Origin: Lachnospiraceae bacterium
Lineage (GTDB): Bacteria > Bacillota > Clostridia > Lachnospirales > Lachnospiraceae
DNA: 64,000 nt
Assembly (NCBI GenBank): GCA_016282745.1
Contig: JAEELL010000085.1
Location: 31,966-95,965, forward strand
Direction of reading: 5' to 3'
The notes under the pieces: generated by a model
Database searches by the model: none
The model's input: the letters and a program-made list of their open reading frames with translations, nothing else
What the model was told of the DNA's origin: nothing
Shown: in pieces, positions 1 to 8,614 of the stretch
Layout of the letters: the number at the start of each line of letters is the position of its first letter
Numbering within the stretch: position 1 is the first letter of the stretch
Program-made: the position numbers and the translations under genes

Positions 1-172
1 TATTTAACATGTTCCATCCCATGTTATTTTCTGTGAATAGTTCCGGATAATTAATAAGTACCTGTCTGCTTTTTTCTTCAAGATCAGCAAATACCAGATG
101 CTCATTTAACGCTCCTATAATCATCATCACCACAAAAGTCGTGATACTGATTTTCATTAATTTTTTCATCAT
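1..172 (-). CDS. Partial secreted or membrane protein of the conjugative element (runs off left edge)
   Basis: An open frame starts at a double ATG (172 and 169) only 2 bases after the TAG stop of the coupling protein gene and stays open to base 1, giving 57 visible residues. It begins MMKKLMKISITTFVVMMIIG, a lysine start followed by a hydrophobic stretch, then an Ala-Asp that would suit signal-peptide cleavage, then a charged region containing YPELF and NNMGWNM. Tight spacing puts it in the same transcript as the VirD4-like gene. In related elements a polytopic VirB6/TrbL-like channel protein often follows here, but too little is visible to assign it. That it is a real exported product is well supported; its function is not. 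Confidence 0.6.
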   Translation of the reverse strand, partial: MMKKLMKISITTFVVMMIIGALNEHLVFADLEEKSRQVLINYPELFTENNMGWNMLN

Positions 173-174
173 TT

Positions 175-2517
175 CTACTGTTCTCCTGCTCTTATGAGTT
201 CATATAATGACTGCTTTTCACCGTCTTTTATATTCATTCTGCCTACAAGATCCATAAGATTAATTACTGATATTTCATCATTTATTCTTTCTCCTGTAAG
301 CTTCATTATTGTGTCTGTAATAACATGATTATTAGATAAATCTTTTAGTGTTGGCGCTTTACTTTTTTCACTACCTTTATACGCTGTAAACATTGTGAAT
401 GTCTGTTCAGGATTCCATACACGATTTCTTAGATTAATATAACTTCGGTCTTCATTATTAATCTCGTATAAATCAATTCCATCCGGATTAGGGAATGTAT
501 CCTGCAAATATTCATATCTGTACAAAAATCTTTTTCCGGATTTTTCACTGTTAAAGATTGGAGTAGGCTCTATTCTGTTCCCGTTTCTGTCTCTTCTCTT
601 AATTACACGCTTTACAACACACTCACCTTCTCTAAGCTGCATTAATTGATTCTTATTAAGTAATGGTTTTTCTATGGTTGTTTCCGTAACGTGTTTTTTC
701 GTTGAAAGTCGTTCTCCGGAACGCTGCAAATCAATCATTGTCTGATTACCAAGCAATTCAGAAAAGTTCTGTGCTGTGGTTCCGGAATCCGTCAATATAT
801 AAATCTGATTACCACAGTTATCTATAATTGTTTCAGAATCGTCTCCATAAAGCTTAGATACCTGGGCATATGACTGGATAAACATATCGAATGAAATATT
901 TCTTCCCAGGCACACTGTAATAATTGTCTCCATTGATTCAATCGCCGGAATGTTACCAAATTCATCAAGAATAAACTTTACTCTGTTTTTACATTTTCCT
1001 GTCATGCTTCTTGTAGCTTCTTTAGCAAGTACAAAATATGTCTGACGTACGAATACTGTCGCAAGGAAATAAGTTGATTTATCATAATCAGGCATTCCCA
1101 TAAATATTGCTACAGGTTTATTTCCAAATCCTATATCTCTTAATTTAAGGCTTGATTCCGCTGTCATCTTTGCAATATTTTCATATGTAAATATCGTAAG
1201 CTTAGCAAGCATCGAAGCGTAAATACCACCTTTTGTCCTGCTTCCTGCCACTTCAATTCCTGCATATTTAAGTTTTGCTCTATCAAGTGCCGGTCTTTGA
1301 TTAAAGTACAAATCAAGTGCTGTTGTGTCACTCATTGGATCCGGTCTCCTTGTAGCAAGTTCCGTAAACGTATTAATAATTGAATACATATTAATTTTCT
1401 TTACATTTTCATTTGATGCTTTAAATGCAGATTCCGGTGGAATAAATTTTATTTTTTCATCAAGAGCGGTATCCGCATCCGGATTTTTTTGTATATAATC
1501 ATTGAAGTCACTTCTTACACTTTTCTGTTTTTCATCATCCAGGTTCTCAAATCGCTGTCTTTTATGTTCCCAACTTATTCTTCTTTTTTCATTTGCCAAT
1601 TCATCAGCTGCAATACAATCCTGTAAATGAGCAAGAATCATGGCCGATAAAAGAGAAGAAGCTGTGTCCTGCCAAAAGGCATCTGTATTCGTTGGTGAAC
1701 TTGGATTAAAAATTGAATACGAGAAAGACTGTGTCAAAAGCTCGGCGTTTGCATAATCTCCGGAAACATATAATTCTGTAATCTGTTCCAATGGATTGAA
1801 TCCCATGCTGTGCAGTGGATCATCAAAATTTAATAAATAAACATCATATCCTCTTGCTTCCAGTGTTTTCTTTGAACTTTTATAAAGTTCAAGTTTTGGA
1901 TCCGCAATTACCAAAGATGTCTTTTTCTCGGCTCTTGAATATACATCAATACTTGGAAAAACAAACATTTCGCCTTTACCTGATCTTGTAATACCAATAA
2001 TAAGGTTGTTGGTATTTGAATCATCCAAGTAGAGCTTGTTTCCTATTCTTGATACAATTGTTCCACCATATCCCGGGAATGATTTATCCCTATCCGGAAC
2101 TTCTATGTACTGTGCCTTAATCTCTTCATTACTTGTCCATCTTTCCGTTCCTTTTTGGCCCACATTAAAATAGTCTTCTGAGAAAGATGTTTTAAGTCTA
2201 TAAATCATCAATGCGTCCATAATTATCCATGCAATTAAAATGATGATTGCTTCTTTTATAATTGCTCCCGGATAATCCGCTATTCGTATTTTGTACAGAT
2301 TATTTAATCCTATATATTGATTTAAATGCGCTGCATCATAAAAGATACCTTTAACATTTAAAATAATGTTCGTAATGTAATTTATAATTGCAAAAATTAT
2401 TATGTTTTCTACAATAAGTATCGTTGCTATCACTTTTTTAGAAGACAGCAGTCTGTTTAGTTTAAGTACTTTTTGCGATTCCTGACCTTTAGTCGCTTCC
2501 TTTTTCTCGTTAAACAT
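175..2517 (-). CDS. VirD4/TraG-type conjugative coupling ATPase
   Basis: Type IV coupling proteins are hexameric inner-membrane ATPases that hand the relaxase-DNA complex to the conjugation channel. The chosen ATG at 2517 follows GTGGGGAAT at normal spacing; a longer in-frame start at 2601 lacks a ribosome site. The 780-residue product has two membrane helices (about 29-53 and 87-106), a Walker A GITRSGKG near 175-182, and a Walker B ILDEFG near 516-521, the usual VirD4/TraG order and size. A charged insertion around 300-360 interrupts the ATPase domain, as in Firmicutes homologues. It sits between a Maff2-type gene and a secreted-protein gene, which marks this stretch as part of an integrative conjugative element. 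The relaxase and VirB4 lie outside the window. Confidence 0.93.
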   Translation of the reverse strand: MFNEKKEATKGQESQKVLKLNRLLSSKKVIATILIVENIIIFAIINYITNIILNVKGIFYDAAHLNQYIGLNNLYKIRIADYPGAIIKEAIIILIAWIIMDALMIYRLKTSFSEDYFNVGQKGTERWTSNEEIKAQYIEVPDRDKSFPGYGGTIVSRIGNKLYLDDSNTNNLIIGITRSGKGEMFVFPSIDVYSRAEKKTSLVIADPKLELYKSSKKTLEARGYDVYLLNFDDPLHSMGFNPLEQITELYVSGDYANAELLTQSFSYSIFNPSSPTNTDAFWQDTASSLLSAMILAHLQDCIAADELANEKRRISWEHKRQRFENLDDEKQKSVRSDFNDYIQKNPDADTALDEKIKFIPPESAFKASNENVKKINMYSIINTFTELATRRPDPMSDTTALDLYFNQRPALDRAKLKYAGIEVAGSRTKGGIYASMLAKLTIFTYENIAKMTAESSLKLRDIGFGNKPVAIFMGMPDYDKSTYFLATVFVRQTYFVLAKEATRSMTGKCKNRVKFILDEFGNIPAIESMETIITVCLGRNISFDMFIQSYAQVSKLYGDDSETIIDNCGNQIYILTDSGTTAQNFSELLGNQTMIDLQRSGERLSTKKHVTETTIEKPLLNKNQLMQLREGECVVKRVIKRRDRNGNRIEPTPIFNSEKSGKRFLYRYEYLQDTFPNPDGIDLYEINNEDRSYINLRNRVWNPEQTFTMFTAYKGSEKSKAPTLKDLSNNHVITDTIMKLTGERINDEISVINLMDLVGRMNIKDGEKQSLYELIRAGEQ

Positions 2518-2573
2518 GTATTCCCCACTTTTCCATACCTGCAGATATCTGCAGGTATGGATTAAAAAACTAA

Positions 2574-2801
2574 TTAAAATGTAACCGTATTGGTAATCCA
2601 TTTACCAAGAGTAACTGCTCCCAGAACCAATAAGCATCCTAAAAATACATAAGGTAATGCTTTTTTGGCCTTATTATGGCTTTCTTCTGACGGAATAATA
2701 AACATTACACCAATAACTAAAAATGATACTACTGCCAACGCCCAACAATATGGGGAAGCAGTTTCACACAAGGTTTTAATATTTTCTGCAAATTTACTCA
2801 T
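2574..2801 (-). CDS. Maff2-family small membrane protein of the conjugation module
   Basis: A 75-residue protein with two hydrophobic helices (about 20-36 and 50-68) separated by a short polar loop containing PSEES and KAKK. The pattern CETASPYCWALAVVSF and position directly upstream of a VirD4-like gene match the Maff2/TrbC-VirB2-like proteins of Firmicutes conjugative elements, thought to be pilin-like or channel-associated subunits; the role is inferred from the family. The ATG at 2801 has AAGGAG nine bases upstream, so it is preferred over an in-frame ATG at 2852 that has no good ribosome site. The gene is 56 bases from the coupling ATPase start and is probably cotranscribed with it. Confidence 0.8.
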   Translation of the reverse strand: MSKFAENIKTLCETASPYCWALAVVSFLVIGVMFIIPSEESHNKAKKALPYVFLGCLLVLGAVTLGKWITNTVTF

Positions 2802-2938
2802 CCTGCATCTCTCCTTTTTGTTTATTTCATCTCTTTGCGAGTATGATTTCATCCTGTTATGCCATTTAATAATTTCGTGATATATTTACTGCATAAACTT
2901 CGTATTATCTTGAATGTTCAGATTCTAATTGATATGTA

Positions 2939-3028
2939 CTATTTTTTATTTTTCTTTTTTACTGCAATTAGTTTTGCTGCATATGCAGCCATTCTTCTTT
3001 CAAAATCTGTTTTCTTTCCTGCTTCCAT
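2939..3028 (-). CDS. Putative 29-residue basic small protein
   Basis: A short frame begins at ATG 3028, nine bases after the stop of the preceding surface-protein gene, with GAGGG as a ribosome site inside that spacer. It encodes MEAGKKTDFERRMAAYAAKL followed by a lysine-rich tail ending at a TAG. It is strongly basic and may form one amphipathic helix. Tight coupling to its upstream neighbour and position between two conjugation genes argue that it is translated, but a product this small could be coincidence. No family was recognised. The following 137 bases, up to the Maff2 start, hold no other gene that I can see. Confidence 0.4.
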   Translation of the reverse strand: MEAGKKTDFERRMAAYAAKLIAVKKKNKK

Positions 3029-3037
3029 AACCTACCC

Positions 3038-4072
3038 TCACTTTCTTTTCTTTTTAATGATGAATATAATTCCAACAGCCAGTGCAATTGCTAAAGCCAA
3101 TGCAACAATTCCACCAACAATCGGAAAATTATTCTCGTCTTTTATCACTTCTTTATAAATAGCTATCGCTTTAATCTGATACTCATGTTCTCCTGTTGGA
3201 ACGGACTGAACGGCCTCATATGTACTTGTATACACATATCCTTTTTCAGCTGGAACAATTATTTCTCCCTGGTAATTTACTCGGTAATAATCTATATTTC
3301 TGCTTACATCAGCCACGCAATCTCTGCACAGGATACCAGCTTTATTTTTGTATGCCTTGCCCTTCCAATAGATATCTTTAATTCTGTATCTGTCACTATC
3401 AGCTCCAATGCTTCGAAGCAACACATCCTCATATCCTTTAAGTGGTTCTTTTACATTCTTCTCGATTTGAACTCCGTTCCATTCGAATATGTTGGAGTCA
3501 TAAGAAATGAATGTAATATCAATACTTGCATCCTGCCAGCCTGCTTTATATAAAATTTCTGTTGTTGTCTTGTCACAGTTGCATTTAACCACTTTCCCGG
3601 TTTTTTTATTTGTTGCCTCAATTTCTTTTTTATCCGGAGCATTGTCAGCATTTGATTTGTCTGAATAATCTTCATAACCTTTTACTGTCTGTTTATATTC
3701 AGATACGATTTCCACTTCCTTTTTATCAGTGGTTTTTAAGCTGTACTCCACACCATCTTCATTTATAGCTTCTTCCGGTACATACTCTTCATCTTTCTTG
3801 ATTTCTTTTGATTTTATTTCCTTAGTAACTGTTTCTTCTTTTGTAATTACTTTGTCGGAAACAATCTCGTAATTAATCGTTGCAAGCTCCCATTCCTTAC
3901 CATTTTCATTTAATTTATTCTTGAAATGAGCATCCTGCTTTTCGTCTTTATCTTTAGACTCATATGTATATTCTTTTTTCATTACCTGCTCATTGCTGGC
4001 AGACACCCCAAAGGGTGCTGCCATAACGGAAAGGATCAATAAAAAAGAAAAAATTGTTGTTTTATTTTTCAT
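3038..4072 (-). CDS. Element-borne secreted surface protein with C-terminal membrane anchor
   Basis: A 344-residue protein with a clear signal peptide (MKNKTTIFSFLLILSVMAAP, likely cut after VSA near residue 25), a long polar, lysine/glutamate-rich ectodomain, and a C-terminal hydrophobic helix (about 316-338) ending in KKKRK, so it should be held outside the cell by a single membrane segment. Two cysteine clusters, CNC near 175 and CRDC near 260, could form disulfides or bind metal. Its start overlaps the end of the adhesin gene by 11 bases, implying translational coupling and perhaps a joint role at the cell surface during mating. No named family was recognised; surface location is the supported part of the call. 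Confidence 0.7.
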   Translation of the reverse strand: MKNKTTIFSFLLILSVMAAPFGVSASNEQVMKKEYTYESKDKDEKQDAHFKNKLNENGKEWELATINYEIVSDKVITKEETVTKEIKSKEIKKDEEYVPEEAINEDGVEYSLKTTDKKEVEIVSEYKQTVKGYEDYSDKSNADNAPDKKEIEATNKKTGKVVKCNCDKTTTEILYKAGWQDASIDITFISYDSNIFEWNGVQIEKNVKEPLKGYEDVLLRSIGADSDRYRIKDIYWKGKAYKNKAGILCRDCVADVSRNIDYYRVNYQGEIIVPAEKGYVYTSTYEAVQSVPTGEHEYQIKAIAIYKEVIKDENNFPIVGGIVALALAIALAVGIIFIIKKKRK

Positions 4073-7000
4073 CTGACTTTTTACTCCCTTTAAAATAACT
4101 GTAAAACGCTACATAAGCAGATATTCCAAGAAGTGCAAACCAAATCATGTAATCCCTAAAATCTCCAGTCTTAGGTGATCCCCATACAATTCCATCGCCA
4201 TCGCCAATAAATGGAATTTTTGCTTTGATTTTTCCTATCTTCCTATCTTTCATGACTATCGTCTGAATTTCTCCTGTGTCCTTTACAGTGAAATCAATAT
4301 TCCTTGCAATTTCATAACCTTTTGCTGCTTCTTCTTCAATTAAGGTGTATTTTTCTCCGGCAATGAGTTTTACCTGAATACGGTGTGGCTTCTTACTGGA
4401 AGTCCAGCTCTCAATTTTCTTTTTACCTAAGTAAATTGCCATCTTACATCCTGGAATTTCCTTATCACCTGTAATCTCCTGCTTAGATACATCAACCTTA
4501 ATCGTGTCATCATACATGATTACCTTATTGCTATCCGTAACGGTCTCAACTCCATCTACAACCCCAACAACCTGCGTTGTTGAATTTTCATTTTTATCTT
4601 TGCCTTCTACTAACTTGAATTTCATTGAATCAGCTGTGCAATAACCGTCTGCAGGTCTTTTCTCAGATAATATATAATATTTGTTATATATTAAGCCTTT
4701 AATAATAAGATTTCCCTTTTCTGTCATCTCTGCAGCTAGATTGCAATATCCTAGTTCTTCTGCTTTTTCAGTCAATTTAATAGTTTTGACATCTCCGGAA
4801 GTCCATGCAGCAATAACATTACCGTCTGTATCGGCAACTTCCAGTTCACAGCCTGGTAATTCGTTAGAACCAACTAATGTTAACTTATCGATTTCAATTT
4901 CGGTTTGTTTATTTTCCTTAACCGATTCCGATGTAACAACCTTGCTGTTCTGTGAGTCATATTCAAGATGTACGTCTATTTCTGTCTGATCCAGGAAATA
5001 CGAACCTGATACTTTTTCCTCTCTCCAGTAATAGTTACCTGTATTGTATTTCTGCTCTACACTTTCTTCTGCAGAAGTAGTTTCATTTTCTACTGTTGTC
5101 TGTTCTTCTGTTGTAACTTCTTCTGTAGTTGTTTCCTCGGTTGTCTGTTCTTCTGCAGCTTCCTCTTCTTCGTTAACCTTTAACTCCTCATCCATCAAAG
5201 GGACTGAAAATGGAAGTACTGCGTTACCATTATCATCTGTTGTTACCGTTGCAATTTTTTCATTTGCTTTAACAATGATGTTTCCATTCTTGTCATAGAT
5301 ATTATCTTTGGAATAAAATCCAAACACTGTTCCAGGAACTGCTTTCTTAGTATCTTTGTCCTGTTTGTGTATTTTAACATCTGTTGTTACAAGTTCATTC
5401 TGCACTGATAATTTACCATTATCATCTGTAATGCCATCAATATCGAAAACATACTCTGTTTCAAAATCTTTCCATTCATATGTCAAATCCCATGAATGAA
5501 CATCCGGCAAATAATAATTAAATCTTGTTGTCACCTCTCTAAGTTCATACTTACCAAGTGGCATTGTAATTTCAACATTTCCATCTTCGTTAAGCTTGTA
5601 TTTACAGATACCGCTTGCGTCAGATGTAAATTCTGCCTTAACTCCGGATGTAATAGTTGCTACCTTATCACCGGCTTTAAACCATGTTGTCTTCTCGTCA
5701 TTGTCTCCGGTCTGTGAATCCTGGGTAACTATATCTTCTTTTGCATAAACTTCGAAAACAGAACCCGGTAAATTAATTGCTTCATATATAAAGCCTTTCT
5801 TTGCATCAAAGGCTGTTAATCCATGACCTAACTTTTCAAGTATTAATTTTCCCTTTGTCTCGTCATTGACGTATTCAACTGTAGCAACATTATGTGTGTT
5901 ACCCTCTTCGTCAACATATGTTTCATATGTATTCTGCTTTGATGAATGAATTACAACTTCGATAAATTCATCTTTTTTAAATAACCCTGTAGCAGAGTCA
6001 ACTTCGTATATTCTGTATGTACCTGACTCAAGAGCTTCATATGTTCGTACCTCACCAGATTCATCACACATGTAAGTATCAACCATCTGAGGTTCACCAT
6101 CTATGTATGTTTGCTGTTTGACAAGATTCCATGTATCTGTATCTTCATCATAAAGCTTAATCTGATAAGCAGTTCCTGCTTTAAGGACTGTTTTGTTTGT
6201 TTTTGAGTCTTTCTTAACTATCTTCAAGAATGCTTTATATCTAGGATTATTTAATTTATATGAATGCGTTGGGTTCGGATCATCCTGACTGATTGTCATC
6301 TCAAATGGCTCTACCATAATAAGATCAATATTTTTACCATTTAAAGTACCATTTGCAATCTGTTCAACTCTGTAAGTTCCAATATACAAGTCTTTACTTA
6401 TTCCATGTCCATTCCCATCTGTAGTAATAATATCTCTTTCTTCCTCTTTTGCATTCTCATAACTTCCTGCAGATTTTAACCATACTCTGAATTTTGCTCC
6501 TGCTTCCGGAGTAATATCTGTGTCACTTCTTCTATTTTCTTTATTGATTTCTAGTTTGCCACCATATGGTGCTTCTCCTACATCAGTGCTATGTTCGAAT
6601 AATTCATTATTACTGTTAAGATTAACAACTGGGTTGGAATTAGCATTCAGATTAACTGAGTGTATTGTTGAATCAAGAAGGTATCCAACCGGTGGAGTGA
6701 TTTCTTTTATGTAATATGTTTGTCCTGCTCTTAGATACTCTCCCATGCTGATCTTTCCATTCGCATCAGTAGTGTATTTTGCCTGTTTATTCAACTTGTT
6801 TCCATTATTGTTATAAAGTGTTGCAAATGTTGTACAACCGCTGTTGGAATAGATTCCATATACAGCACCCCCAAGAGAAGCTGCTCCACGAGCCTTACCA
6901 TCGCTTGATTTGCTATCTTTCTTACTAATTTGTAGTTTGATTTTTTTATGATTATTCACAACTGTTTCATTAACTGCTAAAGAGTAATGTGAATATTCTC

Positions 7001-8186
7001 CACTTGTTGTGTCCGGCCAGCCATCTGCATCCTTAGTCCAACTGTTTGCTGATTCAATCGTTATTGTTTTTCCGTTGATGTAATCTTTATTAATTGTGAA
7101 GTTCTTATCATTCGAGCTGATTTCTTTGATTACATATTTGTTTGATACTTTATTTAGTTGCGCTTTAAGATCATCAGCTGCCATTTTTTCTGCATCAGCT
7201 TTTTTCAAGGAATCCGGATACTTGTATCCATCCTCTTTCATCTGTTTTTTCATTTCTTTGATTGCATTATCATTCATGTTTTTCAGATCGTCAGCTTTAA
7301 CATACGCATAATCTTCTGATTGTAGGTGGTAGTTAAATTTGAATGTGATTCTACCATTTGAATCAGTTAATACTTCTTCCTCAAATTTAGATCCGTTATC
7401 ATTATCTTCTTCTTCTGCATCACCCCAACCATTGAATTTATATGAATATAAATCTTTATAATTTTTTGCAGCAATTTCAAATTTGGTCTGTGGGATTCTA
7501 TTCCCATCTTCATCTTCTTTGATTATGTTAAGTCTTTGTCGATAGTTTAAGGTATCGTTATATGTTTCATATGGATACTCTATTTTATCTCCACTTATCT
7601 CCAAAAGTTTTTGTCGTTTATAGGCTTCAGAACTCCAGATAATCACATCAACCTCTACCGAACCCGCTCCAAAGATTTCATCGAATAATGCATCTACTTC
7701 TTTTTTGTTATCATTCTTTTTACCGTAGTAGCCTGTATTCGTCATAACCTGTTTAATTACGTCCTTAAGTTGGTCATCACTTGTTCTTCCTTCTTCTGCA
7801 CTCCAAATCAAACACTGCGCATACACCCAAGCCTTTCTTGCTTTTTTCTTAGTACTTGAATACCAATATCCAACATATGCTTCTGTAGATTTTCTTTTGT
7901 TATTAGAACTGCTTTTATATTTATCCCCACTGCTTTCATAAACATCCCCTGCATGGCATGCCAATCCTAAGTCTTTACAAAAAACTGCCTTCTTGTTAAC
8001 TTTCGTTTGCCACCAAGTTCCGCTTTCGGATTTATCACCAATTTTTACAGTTCCTAATTCTCCTAAGTTAGATAATGATGCTGTTGCAGTATCTGCCTTT
8101 ACCCTAATTGTATTTACCGGCAACATTGTAGTTGCCATTACCACCATAAGCATTAAAGCTATTAATCGCTTCATCTTACTTTTCAT
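4062..8186 (-). CDS. Large thioester-domain, CnaB/SpaA-repeat adhesin with SPKTG sorting motif
   Basis: A 1,374-residue surface protein starting at ATG 8186, which has AAGGAG ten bases upstream. A signal peptide ends near VKA (31). The N-terminal region carries VFCKDLGLACHAG (Cys70) and YAQCLIW (Gln124), the Cys and Gln arrangement of TQXA-type thioester domains, which form an internal thioester for covalent attachment to host or partner proteins. At least eight CnaB/SpaA-like modules follow, each opening with a lysine-containing strand, for example LQISKKDSK, LEINKENRR, FLKIVKKDSK and VKIHKQDKD; such modules usually carry intramolecular isopeptide bonds. A Thr/Glu-rich linker lies near 1000-1045. 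The C terminus has SPKTG (1337-1341), a hydrophobic helix and KGSKK, an SPxTG-type sortase signal. It probably mediates adhesion or mating-pair contact for the conjugative element. Confidence 0.88.
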   Translation of the reverse strand: MKSKMKRLIALMLMVVMATTMLPVNTIRVKADTATASLSNLGELGTVKIGDKSESGTWWQTKVNKKAVFCKDLGLACHAGDVYESSGDKYKSSSNNKRKSTEAYVGYWYSSTKKKARKAWVYAQCLIWSAEEGRTSDDQLKDVIKQVMTNTGYYGKKNDNKKEVDALFDEIFGAGSVEVDVIIWSSEAYKRQKLLEISGDKIEYPYETYNDTLNYRQRLNIIKEDEDGNRIPQTKFEIAAKNYKDLYSYKFNGWGDAEEEDNDNGSKFEEEVLTDSNGRITFKFNYHLQSEDYAYVKADDLKNMNDNAIKEMKKQMKEDGYKYPDSLKKADAEKMAADDLKAQLNKVSNKYVIKEISSNDKNFTINKDYINGKTITIESANSWTKDADGWPDTTSGEYSHYSLAVNETVVNNHKKIKLQISKKDSKSSDGKARGAASLGGAVYGIYSNSGCTTFATLYNNNGNKLNKQAKYTTDANGKISMGEYLRAGQTYYIKEITPPVGYLLDSTIHSVNLNANSNPVVNLNSNNELFEHSTDVGEAPYGGKLEINKENRRSDTDITPEAGAKFRVWLKSAGSYENAKEEERDIITTDGNGHGISKDLYIGTYRVEQIANGTLNGKNIDLIMVEPFEMTISQDDPNPTHSYKLNNPRYKAFLKIVKKDSKTNKTVLKAGTAYQIKLYDEDTDTWNLVKQQTYIDGEPQMVDTYMCDESGEVRTYEALESGTYRIYEVDSATGLFKKDEFIEVVIHSSKQNTYETYVDEEGNTHNVATVEYVNDETKGKLILEKLGHGLTAFDAKKGFIYEAINLPGSVFEVYAKEDIVTQDSQTGDNDEKTTWFKAGDKVATITSGVKAEFTSDASGICKYKLNEDGNVEITMPLGKYELREVTTRFNYYLPDVHSWDLTYEWKDFETEYVFDIDGITDDNGKLSVQNELVTTDVKIHKQDKDTKKAVPGTVFGFYSKDNIYDKNGNIIVKANEKIATVTTDDNGNAVLPFSVPLMDEELKVNEEEEAAEEQTTEETTTEEVTTEEQTTVENETTSAEESVEQKYNTGNYYWREEKVSGSYFLDQTEIDVHLEYDSQNSKVVTSESVKENKQTEIEIDKLTLVGSNELPGCELEVADTDGNVIAAWTSGDVKTIKLTEKAEELGYCNLAAEMTEKGNLIIKGLIYNKYYILSEKRPADGYCTADSMKFKLVEGKDKNENSTTQVVGVVDGVETVTDSNKVIMYDDTIKVDVSKQEITGDKEIPGCKMAIYLGKKKIESWTSSKKPHRIQVKLIAGEKYTLIEEEAAKGYEIARNIDFTVKDTGEIQTIVMKDRKIGKIKAKIPFIGDGDGIVWGSPKTGDFRDYMIWFALLGISAYVAFYSYFKGSKKSDEK

Positions 8187-8216
8187 TCTCTGTTTTCTCC
8201 TTATTATATTCAAATT

Positions 8217-8414
8217 CTAATGTCTCATTCGGATTTGCGCTTTATCTGCGCTGTATTTTCCGTCTGCTGTCTTTCCCGAACGTATTTCATTTTCAAGTTC
8301 TAATGAACTCATACCAATGTGCTTACATATCTCCAGTCTGCTTACCCCCGAATTGAATGCGTACTCGATATAGCATCTTTGCTTATATGTGAGTATTTTT
8401 TTTCCAATCGCCAA
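8217..8414 (-). CDS. Small helix-turn-helix protein at the head of the element operon
   Basis: A 65-residue protein starting at TTG 8414, fixed by a strong AGGAGGTGA eight bases upstream. The middle (residues about 10-45) reads like the N-terminal helix-turn-helix of IS30-type transposases: LTYKQRCYIEYAF, then SRLEICKHIGMSSLELENEI. The rest of a transposase is absent, so it is more likely a small DNA-binding regulator or accessory factor than a broken insertion sequence. It ends 30 bases before the adhesin start and shares its strand, so it may be the first gene of the adhesin-coupling protein operon and control it. DNA binding is inferred from the motif only. Confidence 0.6.
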   Translation of the reverse strand: MAIGKKILTYKQRCYIEYAFNSGVSRLEICKHIGMSSLELENEIRSGKTADGKYSADKAQIRMRH

Positions 8415-8473
8415 CTGTTCTCACCTCCTGATTTTAAAATTAGGCACCGACTGTTTTTGTACACTTTTTTAAA

Positions 8474-8530
8474 TAAAAACAAAAAAAATGTTGTGGGAAA
8501 GTACCTTTTAAAAGTACTTTCTCACAACAT
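8474..8530 (-). terminator. Strong intrinsic terminator downstream of trmD
   Basis: A 17-bp stem (8488-8504 with 8514-8530, one G-U-type mismatch) closes a 9-base loop and is followed on the minus strand by an unbroken run of T residues and a further T-rich tail (8474-8487). It should stop the ribosomal operon before it reads into the conjugative element. Confidence 0.9.
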
Positions 8531-8543
8531 TTTACTATTTACG

Positions 8544-8587
8544 TAATATCTTTCGGTCGATATTTTATTATAATATCTTTCGGTCGA
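8544..8587. repeat. 17-bp direct repeat at the element/trmD junction
   Basis: The 17-mer taatatctttcggtcga occurs perfectly at 8544-8560 and 8571-8587, a 27-bp period, with the core atatctttc again at 8606-8614. The first copy is also part of a dyad (aatatc, 8 bases, gatatt). It lies between the trmD stop and the trmD terminator, that is, at the edge of the mobile segment, so it could be recombinase arm sites, an attachment remnant or a regulatory site. The sequence shows the repeat; the role is open. Nothing else is visible in 8415-8614 apart from this and the terminator. Confidence 0.75.
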
Positions 8588-8614
8588 ATGCTGAACAATA
8601 ACTATATATCTTTC

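Noticed and set aside
2859..3158. Plus-strand 99-codon frame in the conjugation module
   Set aside because: It runs antisense to better supported minus-strand genes and has no ribosome site.
8217..8414. IS30-type transposase remnant
   Set aside because: Only the helix-turn-helix part is similar, the small gene is intact with a strong ribosome site, and no inverted repeats or catalytic domain remain nearby.
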